8,474 bases of DNA from Clostridia bacterium (lineage in GTDB: Bacteria > Bacillota > Clostridia > Christensenellales > UBA3700). The translations under genes were made by a program, and so were the position numbers. Below the pieces are notes generated by a model. The model was not told where the DNA came from and ran no database searches. It worked only from the letters and a program-made list of their open reading frames with translations. The DNA is taken from positions 1 to 8,474 of the forward strand of contig JAIEEW010000041.1 in assembly GCA_029067255.1 (NCBI GenBank). Direction: 5' to 3'. Of the stretch, positions 1-6,738 are shown piece after piece. Each line of letters starts with the position of its first letter. The stretch's first letter is position 1.

Positions 1-224
1 ATTATGGGGATATACTTTGGCATTGTTCCCGCTTTCATCATCTCAATCGGTTGGCTCATGAGATCGAAACATACCACGGCAAGCATAATTCCAGCGGCGA
101 AAGAGAGCAGAAGACTGACGATTTTGTTGGAGTCGCGTTTGAGTATCGCGCCGATAAGACCGCCGAGCCCCGTTCCGACAACGCCCGATATTAAAGTAAT
201 TACAGTTATCGCAAAGTATTCCAT
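1..224 (-). CDS. ZIP-family metal transporter, N-terminal part (cut by window edge)
   Basis: Reading the minus strand from an ATG at 224 gives 74 codons open to the window edge. The protein begins MEYFAITVITLISGVVGTGL and continues with a small basic loop (LKRDSNK) and a second hydrophobic helix containing SFAAGIMLAVVCFDL. A glycine-rich first helix, a short charged loop and a second helix with an SFAAGIM-type motif are typical of the start of ZIP (ZupT/GufA-like) transporters, which carry Zn, Fe or Mn into the cytoplasm. The metal-binding helices IV and V lie outside the window, so substrate cannot be judged. The start is supported by AAAGGACAG just upstream. It lies downstream of the small Cys-rich gene on the same strand with no clear terminator between them, so read-through from that gene is possible. 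The plus-strand open frame over the same bases is an antisense shadow. Confidence 0.8.
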   Translation of the reverse strand, partial: MEYFAITVITLISGVVGTGLGGLIGAILKRDSNKIVSLLLSFAAGIMLAVVCFDLMSQPIEMMKAGTMPKYIPI

Positions 225-239
225 CTCTGTCCTTTTGAA

Positions 240-251
240 TATCTATAGATA
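240..251. promoter_or_regulatory. 12-bp perfect palindrome upstream of the ZIP gene
   Basis: TATCTATAGATA is a perfect palindrome whose near edge lies 15 bases upstream of the ZIP start codon, just before its ribosome binding site. The position would suit an operator or a translation-affecting site. AT-rich palindromes of this size also occur by chance, so this is only a candidate. Confidence 0.3.
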
Positions 252-321
252 AAATCGGGTATCGCGTATTTTTCGCTTAATAATCAGAGAGCGACGACGA
301 ATGCCCGAAAATCTTAAATTC

Positions 322-350
322 TATATATAGCGTATGAAAAATAGTAACAA
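322..350 (-). promoter_or_regulatory. Candidate sigma-A promoter for the ZIP gene
   Basis: On the minus strand, TTGTTA (345-350) is followed after 17 bases by TATATA (322-327). This would start transcription near 315 and leave an untranslated leader of about 90 bases before the ATG at 224. The -35 box sits directly after the stop codon of the upstream Cys-rich gene. The match to consensus is moderate and the region is AT-rich, so the ZIP gene may instead be read from the promoter at 603-632. Confidence 0.35.
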
Positions 351-351
351 A

Positions 352-570
352 TTATTTATTTTTATGTGAAAGTATAAGTTCGGCAAACGCTTCGAAAGAG
401 TATCCGCTGTCGCTCGGGTATCCGTTTGCCGCATGGAAAAAGCAACTTGGAATTTCCTTTTTCTTCAAGTTCTTGGCAATGCAAAGCGAACAGCCTTTGC
501 TGTGATTTGACGGATGAAGCGGACAAGCAGTGTCTTTGCATACGCAAAATTCGCTCAAATTCTCGTTCAT
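352..570 (-). CDS. Small cysteine-rich protein, DUF6485-like
   Basis: This 72-residue protein has six cysteines at residues 9, 11, 16, 27, 30 and 43, spaced C-x-C-x4-C-x10-C-x2-C-x12-C, followed by FF and then a C-terminal YSFEAF segment. This resembles the short clostridial family annotated DUF6485 (CxC, CxxC and PxCFF motifs); I recall the pattern and have not run a search. The cysteines, with H19, H23 and H46, suggest zinc or Fe-S binding. There is no signal peptide or membrane helix, so it should be cytoplasmic. The start at 570 is well supported by AGGAGAT at 577-583, six bases upstream, and a consensus promoter lies above that. It precedes the ZIP metal-transporter gene on the same strand, so a link to metal handling is possible but is inference. 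Function unknown. Confidence 0.8.
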   Translation of the reverse strand: MNENLSEFCVCKDTACPLHPSNHSKGCSLCIAKNLKKKEIPSCFFHAANGYPSDSGYSFEAFAELILSHKNK

Positions 571-602
571 ATCGTTATCTCCTAAACAATATAGTTGAAT
601 TC

Positions 603-632
603 ATTATATTCCTAGTATATAGGCGCTGTCAA
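603..632 (-). promoter_or_regulatory. Consensus sigma-A promoter for the Cys-rich gene
   Basis: On the minus strand TTGACA (627-632) and TATAAT (603-608) are both perfect consensus hexamers with an 18-base spacer. The expected start near 596 gives a leader of about 25 bases that contains the AGGAGAT ribosome binding site. This is the best promoter match in the window and suggests a well-expressed small gene. Confidence 0.8.
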
Positions 633-640
633 CGCAAAAA

Positions 641-660
641 TGATTTATAATGATTTAGGA
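641..660. repeat. Two 10-bp direct repeats above the divergent promoter
   Basis: TGATTTATAA is followed at once by TGATTTAGGA; the shared TGATTTA recurs with a 10-base period, one helical turn. It begins 8 bases upstream of the -35 box of the minus-strand promoter at 603-632, where activators or RNA polymerase alpha subunits bind. It may be a regulatory site or chance in AT-rich DNA. Confidence 0.3.
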
Positions 661-760
661 TATATTTTGTCGAAAATTCAACGCTTTAAGGTAGCGTATG
701 CGAAATAAGTAGATTATTGGTAAAGGAGCGCGTCGCAACGTCGCTCAAATATAATAACGC

Positions 761-789
761 TTGATTTATCTCGCTTTTTAATATATAAT
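761..789 (+). promoter_or_regulatory. Sigma-A promoter placed for a leaderless tilS transcript
   Basis: TTGATT (761-766) and a perfect TATAAT (784-789) are separated by 17 bases. Transcription is expected 6-8 bases after the -10 box, at 795-797, which falls on the tilS ATG (796-798). The messenger for the whole downstream operon would then begin at or next to its start codon. The -35 box matches four of six consensus bases. Confidence 0.65.
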
Positions 790-795
790 AAAACT

Positions 796-2091
796 ATGTT
801 GGACGGATTCGATTATAGGTATCTAAAAAAGTTTGACAAACTCGCGCTTGCGGTAAGCGGGGGCAGAGATTCCATGGTTATGCTTGACGCGATTTCCCGC
901 AATTTTGATAAGGATAATTTTTTTGTAATTACAGTTCATCACAATTTGCGCGGCGACGAAGGGAAAAGAGATAGAGATTTTGTCGCGCAATATTGCGCAG
1001 ATAGGGGAATAGAGTGCGAAATTTACGAAGAAGATATTCCCGCTTTTTGCGCGGAAAACGGCTACACCGTCGAACAGGGCGCGAGAATAAGAAGAAGGGA
1101 AATTTTTGTAAATACCGTAAGTACGGGCAGAGCGCAAAGAGTTGTTACCGCGCATCATTTGTCCGACAACGTAGAAAGTATTTTAATGCACGTTTTCAGG
1201 GGTAGCGGATTGAAAGGTTTGTGCGGTATGAGTCTTGACGATGGGATATTGCTTAGACCCATGTTGGGATGTACTCGCGACAATATCAACGCGTACGTTG
1301 AAATGAAAGACGTGCCTTTCGTAGAAGACAGCACCAACGAAAGCGTTGATTATACCAGAAACAGATTGAGAAGAGAGATAATACCGCTGATAAAAAAGGT
1401 TTATGGCGGGTTGGACAATAACGTTGCAAGACTTTCGCAACGCGCAGGCGAAATCTTTTCGTTTTTGGACGGTTATTGCCGTAATTTTATAGTAAGCGAA
1501 GGTGAAGCGCGTATTCCGTTGGAAGTATTCGATGAAGACGACGCAGTTGTCTCGCAAACGGTGATCAATGCGGTTGACAGAATTACCACGAGAGTAGATT
1601 TGACAAGCAAACATATTGAGTCTATTCGTTCTCTTAAAGATAAACAGAATGGGGCGAGCGTCGATTTGCCGTTCAATCTCAAAGCGCACAGACAGAGCGA
1701 TTGCGTAGCGTTGGCGCTAGGCGAAAAACGCGAGTATTGCGGCGTGATAAAAGGTTACGGAGAATACGATTTGGGCGATAGATTGTTGATACTTTCTCCC
1801 GAATACAAAGAAGGTCTTGTCTGCAATCTAGATAAACTTGACGGATGCGAGATCCGCAATAGACGGCAAGGGGATGTGTTCAAACGTTTTAAGGGCGGCA
1901 GTAAAAGTCTTGGGGACTATTTTACCGACGCAAAAATTCCAAAGAGATTGCGGGACAACGTTGTTGTAGTAGCAAAAGACAGCGTCGTTTATCTTCTGCC
2001 CGAATATGAAATAAGCGATCAGGTAAAAGTGGACGAAAACACTCTAAACAAAGCGTATATAAGCGTGGTAAAGAAAGAGAGAAGAAACTAG
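796..2091 (+). CDS. tilS: tRNA(Ile)-lysidine synthetase TilS
   Basis: TilS uses ATP and lysine to convert C34 of the CAU-anticodon isoleucine tRNA to lysidine, so that it reads AUA codons; it is normally essential. The 431-residue protein has the PP-loop SGGRDS at residues 21-26, a HHNLRG segment at 48-53, TAHHLSDNVES at 118-128 followed by FRGSGLKGLCGM, RPML at 154-157, EDSTN at 177-181 and RNRLRREIIPL at 188-198. The C-terminal TilS domain is present, with RRQGD at 356-360 and KSLGDYFTDAKIP at 370-382, so the enzyme is full length. The start places the PP-loop about 20 residues in, as usual for the family. No Shine-Dalgarno sequence precedes it: bases 776-795 are only A, T and a single C. 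It is the first gene of the operon and hpt starts one base after its stop codon. Confidence 0.96.
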   Translation: MLDGFDYRYLKKFDKLALAVSGGRDSMVMLDAISRNFDKDNFFVITVHHNLRGDEGKRDRDFVAQYCADRGIECEIYEEDIPAFCAENGYTVEQGARIRRREIFVNTVSTGRAQRVVTAHHLSDNVESILMHVFRGSGLKGLCGMSLDDGILLRPMLGCTRDNINAYVEMKDVPFVEDSTNESVDYTRNRLRREIIPLIKKVYGGLDNNVARLSQRAGEIFSFLDGYCRNFIVSEGEARIPLEVFDEDDAVVSQTVINAVDRITTRVDLTSKHIESIRSLKDKQNGASVDLPFNLKAHRQSDCVALALGEKREYCGVIKGYGEYDLGDRLLILSPEYKEGLVCNLDKLDGCEIRNRRQGDVFKRFKGGSKSLGDYFTDAKIPKRLRDNVVVVAKDSVVYLLPEYEISDQVKVDENTLNKAYISVVKKERRN

Positions 2092-2092
2092 T

Positions 2093-2632
2093 ATGGAAAA
2101 CGTAGGCAAAATACTGTTAAGTCGCGAAGACATAGAAAGGCGCGTCGCTCAAATTGGCGCTGAGATAGAAAAGGATTACGCGGGAAAAATTCCCGTCGCT
2201 ATTTGTATACTCAACGGCGCTATGGTGTTTTTCGGCGATCTTGTAAGAAGAATAAATCTTCCTTTGACTTTCGATACTATGGCGGTGTCCAGTTATGGCG
2301 CGGGAACTTCGTCAAGCGGAAAAATAAATATAATAAAAAATACCGACCGCGACGTTGCGGGAAAAGACGTGTTAATTATTGAAGATATAATAGACAGCGG
2401 CTTGACAATGAAGACGTTGACGCAGATATTGAAAAGCAGGGGCGCAAAGAGCGTTAAGGTATGCGCGTTTTTGGACAAGCCGTCAGGACGGAGTACTGAA
2501 TTTAACGCGGATTATATCGGGTATGTGATAGGCGACGAATTTGTTGTAGGTTATGGACTGGATTATGACGGCAAATACCGAAATTTGCCCTACGTCGCAA
2601 CGTTTTCTTTGGATAAAGGAGAGAAAAATTGA
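2093..2632 (+). CDS. hpt: Hypoxanthine (guanine) phosphoribosyltransferase
   Basis: This purine salvage enzyme joins hypoxanthine or guanine to PRPP to give IMP or GMP in the cytoplasm. The 179-residue length is normal. The PRPP-binding motif VLIIEDIIDSGLTM is at residues 93-106, with the acidic pair E97-D98 and the likely catalytic D101. LNGA is at 40-43, the flexible loop SSYGAGTSSSGK at 66-77, the purine-contacting lysine in LDKP at 128-131, and the base-stacking region FVVGYGLDYDGKYRN at 150-164. The tilS-hpt order is the classic Firmicutes arrangement, although here a tRNA nucleotidyltransferase follows rather than ftsH. Only a weak purine-rich stretch precedes the start, so translation is probably coupled to tilS, whose stop lies one base upstream. 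Confidence 0.95.
   Translation: MENVGKILLSREDIERRVAQIGAEIEKDYAGKIPVAICILNGAMVFFGDLVRRINLPLTFDTMAVSSYGAGTSSSGKINIIKNTDRDVAGKDVLIIEDIIDSGLTMKTLTQILKSRGAKSVKVCAFLDKPSGRSTEFNADYIGYVIGDEFVVGYGLDYDGKYRNLPYVATFSLDKGEKN
2615..2621 (+). promoter_or_regulatory. Ribosome binding site fixing a TTG start
   Basis: AAAGGAG lies inside the 3' end of hpt, seven bases before a TTG at 2629. It decides the start of the next gene: the TTG overlaps the hpt stop codon as TTGA, a 4-base overlap typical of coupled translation. Confidence 0.75.
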
Positions 2633-3975
2633 TTGACGGCAGACAAGAAGAACTCAAAAGACTTGCGAGTTATTTTCCGAAAGAGAAAAAATTGTACGCT
2701 GTCGGCGGTTGCGTACGCGACGCTCTTAGGGGAAAGCCATGTTACGATATAGATCTTGCCGGCGCGATTACTCCTGATGAATTGACGGTAATTCTTAAAG
2801 ACAGCGAGTTTAAGGTTTGCGAAGCGTCGCCGAGATTAGGTACGATGATAATAAAAGGCGAATGCGCATACGAATATACTACGTTTCGGACGGACAGTTA
2901 TCATGCCGGAAGCGGGATACATACTCCGACAAGCGTGCGGTTTACCGAAGATATATTTGAAGACGCAAGAAGACGCGACTTCAAATGCAACGCGGTATAT
3001 TACGACGTATCCGAAGAAAAAATCGTCGACCCGTTGGGTGGGAGCGCCGATATAGAAAAAGGCATACTTTCGACAGCCGTATCTCCGGATATTACGCTGG
3101 GACAGGACGGTCTGAGAATTATGCGTATGGTCAGGTTTGTTTCTACGCTCGGTTACGACGTGGAAGAGCAAACGCTTGCCAGCGCGACAAAACTTGTGTC
3201 AGGACTTTCGGATATTTCCGTGGAAAGAATAAGAGAAGAACTTGATAAACTACTTGCGGGCGACAACTGCCGAAAAGCGTTGGAAATGCTCAACGACATA
3301 GGCGCGTTGAAAATTATTCTCCCCGAAGTAGCGCTCAACGACAAGGTTGCGCAAAATGAAAAATACCATAAATACGACGTATTGGAGCATACTTTTAGAG
3401 TCGTAGAAAATTGTCCGCCCGAAGTGCGGCTTGCGGGACTGTTTCACGACGTGGGCAAGGGCGTGTGCTACGCCGAGCAAGGAAATACGTATCTGCACAA
3501 CGTTGTAGGCGCGAAAATAACGCGCGAAGTGTTGACAAGGCTCAAATATCCCAACAAGGTAATAGACCGTACGTCAAGGTTGGTCCACGAGCATATGTTT
3601 GACGTAAACGGCAATGCCAGAGAAGTCAAATTCAGACGTTTTATTGCAAACAATATAGATATATTGGACGATTTGACAGCGTTATTTGAAGCGGACTGTA
3701 AAGGCACGGGATATTTGGAAAGTTCGCGTACCGCGGAGAAAATAAGGCTCGTTTATTCTAAAATGCTTGATGAAAAAGTTCCTATGTCTATATCTCAACT
3801 TGCGTTGAACGGAAATGATTTGGCTGAATTGGGGTTTAATGGCAAAGAGATAGGCGAAGCGTTGAACGCGCTTTGGGATTTGGCTTTAAGACACGCCGTA
3901 AAAAACGAAAAATCCGCGCTGCTCGCCATAGCCAAAAGAATGAAAAGAAATACGGACAGGAAGAAGGGAAAGTAA
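2629..3975 (+). CDS. cca: CCA-adding-type tRNA nucleotidyltransferase with HD domain
   Basis: Class II nucleotidyltransferase of the CCA-adding/poly(A) polymerase family, which builds or repairs the CCA end of tRNAs from CTP and ATP. Of 448 residues, GGCVRD is at 26-31, the metal-binding pair D40 and D42 in YDIDLA, RRDFKCNAV at 115-123, DPLGG at 134-138, DGLRIMRMVRF at 160-170 and ERIREE at 199-204. An HD domain follows with H254, H273-D274 (FHDVGK), H290 and H320. The nucleotide-choosing motif, usually EDxxR, reads QDGLR at 159-163, so its first acid is glutamine; D160 and R163, which pair with the incoming base, are kept. The start is TTG. CCA addition is more likely than poly(A) addition because the gene sits with tilS and a Firmicute needs a CCA enzyme, but the two are hard to separate by sequence. 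Confidence 0.9.
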   Translation: MIDGRQEELKRLASYFPKEKKLYAVGGCVRDALRGKPCYDIDLAGAITPDELTVILKDSEFKVCEASPRLGTMIIKGECAYEYTTFRTDSYHAGSGIHTPTSVRFTEDIFEDARRRDFKCNAVYYDVSEEKIVDPLGGSADIEKGILSTAVSPDITLGQDGLRIMRMVRFVSTLGYDVEEQTLASATKLVSGLSDISVERIREELDKLLAGDNCRKALEMLNDIGALKIILPEVALNDKVAQNEKYHKYDVLEHTFRVVENCPPEVRLAGLFHDVGKGVCYAEQGNTYLHNVVGAKITREVLTRLKYPNKVIDRTSRLVHEHMFDVNGNAREVKFRRFIANNIDILDDLTALFEADCKGTGYLESSRTAEKIRLVYSKMLDEKVPMSISQLALNGNDLAELGFNGKEIGEALNALWDLALRHAVKNEKSALLAIAKRMKRNTDRKKGK

Positions 3976-5427
3976 ATGGATAGAATACTATTGATCATTA
4001 TAATTGTAATATTGGCGATTCAAACAATACTGTCGCTCGTTTTCATATTCAAGAAAAAGAAAGACGGGAAAATAGGCGACGGCGGCAATATGCTCGGAGA
4101 GATAGAAAATCTCAACGACAATCTCAACGAAGTGAAAAATATTGTCAACGAACATACGACACGAGAAAAGGACAATATTATTTCATCGTTCAATTCTTCC
4201 AACGGCACTCTCATTCAAATGTTGGAAACGTATATGAAGTCTTTCAAACAGACGCTTGACGAAAATCTCAATACTACTAAAGAACAGTTGAACGAGATAA
4301 GAGAAGAAATGCGGATTGCGACCAGACAGATGAGCGCAAATACAACCGACGCTTTGGAAAAGATGCAGGACAAGACTGAAAAGTCATTGTCCAACCTGAA
4401 AGACGATACCGGAAAATCGCTAGATAGGATGAACGACGAAATCAAGTCGTCGCTCAAAGATATGAGAGAAGACAACCAAAAGCAACTTTTGGGCGTAAAG
4501 CAAGACAATGAAAAACAACTGGAAAAGATGAGAGAAACCGTCGACGAAAAACTCTCCGGTACGCTTGATAAGAGAATACAGAACGCGTTTGAAATCGTCA
4601 ATGACAGATTGGATAAAGTACAAAGAGGATTCGGCGAGATGCAAGACCTTTCGACAAAGGTTACGAATCTCAATAAGATGTTTGCCAACGTAAAGACAAG
4701 GGGCGGATGGGGAGAAGTCGCGTTAGAAAGCCTTCTCGATCAGATTCTTTCGCCCGAACAGTACGGCAAGCAGTTCCGTCTAAGCAAAGGTTCGCAAGAA
4801 GCCGTCGATTTTGTTATTGTAATGCCCGGACAAGGAGAAGAAAAGGTATATCTTCCGATCGACTCCAAATTCCCGCTGGATAAATACATAAGGCTTGTAG
4901 AAGCAAGCGAAGAAGGCGATTCCGATAAGATAGACGCCGCGAGAAAATCTCTCGTCGAAGAAGTCAAAAGAGAAGCGAGAAGTATTTCGCAAAAATACAT
5001 TAAGGTGCCTAAGACTACAAACTTCGCAGTAATGTACGTTCCTACCGAAGGACTTTACGCGGAGATTGCAAAAGACAGCGCGCTGACGAGTCAACTGCAA
5101 AACGATTTTGGAGTTACCGTCTGCGGACCGACGACGGTTACCGCTCTTCTCAATAGTTTGCAAGTCGGATTTACAACGCTTAAGATCCAAAAGAGAAGCG
5201 GCGATATTGTCAAAGAACTCAATAAATTCAGAAAAGATTTCAGTAAATATACCGATTTGATAAGCAAGGTCAAAAAGAACGCAACCACGGTTGTTACGAC
5301 TATCGAAGAAGTGGAAAAACGCAACGATCTTATAAATCAAAGACTGTCCAAAGTAGGCGGAGATTTGCCCGACGGGGACGACGAAACCAAACTTATTGCA
5401 AGCGACGACGCTACGGAGAGATTATGA
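3976..5427 (+). CDS. rmuC: RmuC-family DNA recombination/maintenance protein
   Basis: RmuC proteins are membrane-tethered, nuclease-like proteins linked to limiting DNA inversion and recombination; their exact reaction is not settled. The 483-residue protein starts with one hydrophobic helix (residues 4-25) followed by KKKK, which suggests a membrane anchor with the rest in the cytoplasm. A long charged coiled coil fills roughly 38-230. The nuclease-like RmuC domain follows, with RGGWGE at 242-247, AVDFV at 276-280 (D278) and PIDSKFP at 294-300 (D296, K298), matching a PD-(D/E)xK-type D...DxK arrangement. Residues 121-197 fall into seven consecutive 11-residue units with leucine at the same position in each. 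The ATG directly follows the stop of cca, with GAAGGG seven bases upstream. The tail after residue 460 is acidic and probably disordered. Confidence 0.92.
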   Translation: MDRILLIIIIVILAIQTILSLVFIFKKKKDGKIGDGGNMLGEIENLNDNLNEVKNIVNEHTTREKDNIISSFNSSNGTLIQMLETYMKSFKQTLDENLNTTKEQLNEIREEMRIATRQMSANTTDALEKMQDKTEKSLSNLKDDTGKSLDRMNDEIKSSLKDMREDNQKQLLGVKQDNEKQLEKMRETVDEKLSGTLDKRIQNAFEIVNDRLDKVQRGFGEMQDLSTKVTNLNKMFANVKTRGGWGEVALESLLDQILSPEQYGKQFRLSKGSQEAVDFVIVMPGQGEEKVYLPIDSKFPLDKYIRLVEASEEGDSDKIDAARKSLVEEVKREARSISQKYIKVPKTTNFAVMYVPTEGLYAEIAKDSALTSQLQNDFGVTVCGPTTVTALLNSLQVGFTTLKIQKRSGDIVKELNKFRKDFSKYTDLISKVKKNATTVVTTIEEVEKRNDLINQRLSKVGGDLPDGDDETKLIASDDATERL

Positions 5428-6239
5428 AGATAGATTTGCATATACACAGTTCGCTAAGCGACGGAACCGATTCTCCCAAGAGCATAGTAGACAAGGCGAA
5501 AAGTTTGGGTATAGACTGTATATCCATAACTGATCACGACTGCATAGGCGCGATAAAACTCGCGAAAAGTTATGCTCAAGACAATAAGATAAAATATGTC
5601 AACGGCGTGGAACTGTCCACATTTTCCGTTTCGGAGATACACATACTGGGATATTGTTTTGACGAAAACAATTCCGCGCTTTTGGAAAAACTGGACTACT
5701 TTGAGAGTAAGCGCAAAGAGCGCGCTAATATGATTCTTGACAGGCTGTACGATTTGGGAGTAAAACTCGATAGAGACGCGTTGCCGACGGAAAGCGCGAG
5801 CGTGGGCAGACTTCATATTGCCAAATTGATGGTAGCGCAAGGCTACGCAACATCCGTGCCAGACGCTTTCGATAGATATTTGGGGATAAACGGCAAAGCC
5901 TACTGTCCTTCAAAGCGAATAACTCCTATGCAGGGCGTTCAACTGATAAAGCAAGCCAAAGGCTTTCCGGTAATAGCGCATCCGTTGAGATTTTTGCAAC
6001 AAAATACTTTGCGTACGCTTGTCGACGGATTGAAGCCTTTTGGTTTGGAAGGAATAGAAGCGTACTATCCCACGCACGACAAAAGCGTAACAGACGAACT
6101 CAACTCGCTTGCAAGACGCTATAAATTACTCGCTACGGGCGGTACGGATTATCACGGAGAGAACAGAAATATAGAGTTGGGAAGCGTGGACGTTAGACTC
6201 GACGGATATGCTTTGTCGAGATTGAATATAAATAAATAA
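5424..6239 (+). CDS. PHP-domain phosphoesterase, TrpH/YciV (RNase AM) type
   Basis: PHP-superfamily metal-dependent phosphoesterase of 271 residues. The four family motifs are in order: DLHIHSSLSDGT (H6, H8, D13), ITDHD (D37, H38), GVELS with E63, and H73 in IHILGY. GRLHIAKLM lies at 128-136, AHP with H186, and GTDYHG with D242 and H244. This is the layout of E. coli YciV (RNase AM/TrpH), which releases 5' nucleotides from RNA and hydrolyses 3',5'-nucleoside bisphosphates such as pAp. The exact substrate here is inferred from the family. Its ATG overlaps the rmuC stop as ATGA, with GGAGAG just upstream, so the two are translationally coupled. It is the last gene of the tightly packed block and fits the RNA-processing theme of tilS and cca. 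Confidence 0.9.
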   Translation: MKIDLHIHSSLSDGTDSPKSIVDKAKSLGIDCISITDHDCIGAIKLAKSYAQDNKIKYVNGVELSTFSVSEIHILGYCFDENNSALLEKLDYFESKRKERANMILDRLYDLGVKLDRDALPTESASVGRLHIAKLMVAQGYATSVPDAFDRYLGINGKAYCPSKRITPMQGVQLIKQAKGFPVIAHPLRFLQQNTLRTLVDGLKPFGLEGIEAYYPTHDKSVTDELNSLARRYKLLATGGTDYHGENRNIELGSVDVRLDGYALSRLNINK

Positions 6240-6241
6240 CG

Positions 6242-6254
6242 CATACTAAGTATG
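6242..6254. promoter_or_regulatory. 13-base inverted repeat between the PHP and LURP-one genes
   Basis: CATACT-A-AGTATG is a perfect inverted repeat with a single central base. It begins three bases after the PHP stop and ends before the AAGGGGG ribosome binding site of the next gene. The one-base centre favours a protein-binding site over an RNA hairpin. No promoter is evident around it, so a role is uncertain. Confidence 0.3.
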
Positions 6255-6270
6255 ACGTAAGGGGGAAATT

Positions 6271-6732
6271 ATGATACTCAAAATCAAACAAAAAGTAATG
6301 TCTGTTATGGGTAAGTACGAAATTCTGGACGAAGCAGATCAGATTGCGTATAAAATACAGGGCAGGATGTCTTTGCCAAAAAGATTTGAAATTACCGACG
6401 CTAGCGGCGCGCAAGTCGCTGTAATGAAATCTAAAGTCTTCGATTTAATGCCGACGTTCAGACTGTTTATCGGCGGCGCGGAAGTGGGAAGAGTCAAGAA
6501 AAAGATCACTATGTTCAAACCCGCTTTCAAAGTCGATTGCAACAACTGGAAAATTCAAGGCAATATACTCGGCTGGGATTACGACATTGTTGACGCGGAA
6601 GGAAAAGTTGTCGCGTCGCTATCCAAAAAGGTAATAAGTCTTGTCGACTATTACACGATGGATATTGTCAATCCCGACGACGCGCTTATGGTAATCATGA
6701 TAGCGCTTGCGATCGACGTCGAAAAACAGTAG
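6271..6732 (+). CDS. LURP-one-related (Tubby-like fold) protein, YxjI type
   Basis: The 153-residue protein fits the LURP-one-related family, a beta-barrel with a central C-terminal helix related to Tubby and scramblase domains. It begins with a basic YxI-type strand, then FEITDASGAQVAVM (39-52), FRLFIGGAEVGRVKKK (63-78), MFKPAFKVD (81-89), NWKIQGNILGWDYDIVDAEG (92-111), SLSKK (116-120) and a hydrophobic terminal helix DDALMVIMIALAIDVEK (136-152). The repeated 'D/N-G-x-x-V-A/G-x-h-K-K' strand pattern and the final buried helix are characteristic. No catalytic residues are expected; family members are thought to bind membranes or lipids, and bacterial roles are unknown. A strong AAGGGGG site precedes the ATG. 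The gene is 31 bases after the PHP gene, so it is probably a loosely attached last member of the operon, closed by the terminator at 6798-6842. Confidence 0.87.
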   Translation: MILKIKQKVMSVMGKYEILDEADQIAYKIQGRMSLPKRFEITDASGAQVAVMKSKVFDLMPTFRLFIGGAEVGRVKKKITMFKPAFKVDCNNWKIQGNILGWDYDIVDAEGKVVASLSKKVISLVDYYTMDIVNPDDALMVIMIALAIDVEKQ

Positions 6733-6738
6733 GTTTCT

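Noticed and set aside
4..252. Plus-strand open frame of 82 codons at the window start
   Set aside because: It is the antisense of the ZIP transporter N-terminus; it has no ribosome binding site and its protein is low-complexity and unlike known families.
750..755. Second TATAAT upstream of tilS as an alternative promoter
   Set aside because: No TTGaca-like -35 box exists 16-18 bases upstream; the pair at 761-789 is better. It remains the main alternative to a leaderless start.
717..764. TTG-started mini-frame or leader peptide around the TAAAGGAG at 721-728
   Set aside because: The AGGAG falls after, not before, the TTG, and no start codon lies at the right distance downstream.
4780..5340. 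Minus-strand open frame of 186 codons inside rmuC
   Set aside because: It lies wholly opposite a well-conserved RmuC domain and shows no motifs; it is a codon-use shadow, as are the other long antisense frames within tilS (1183-1689) and rmuC (4215-4688).
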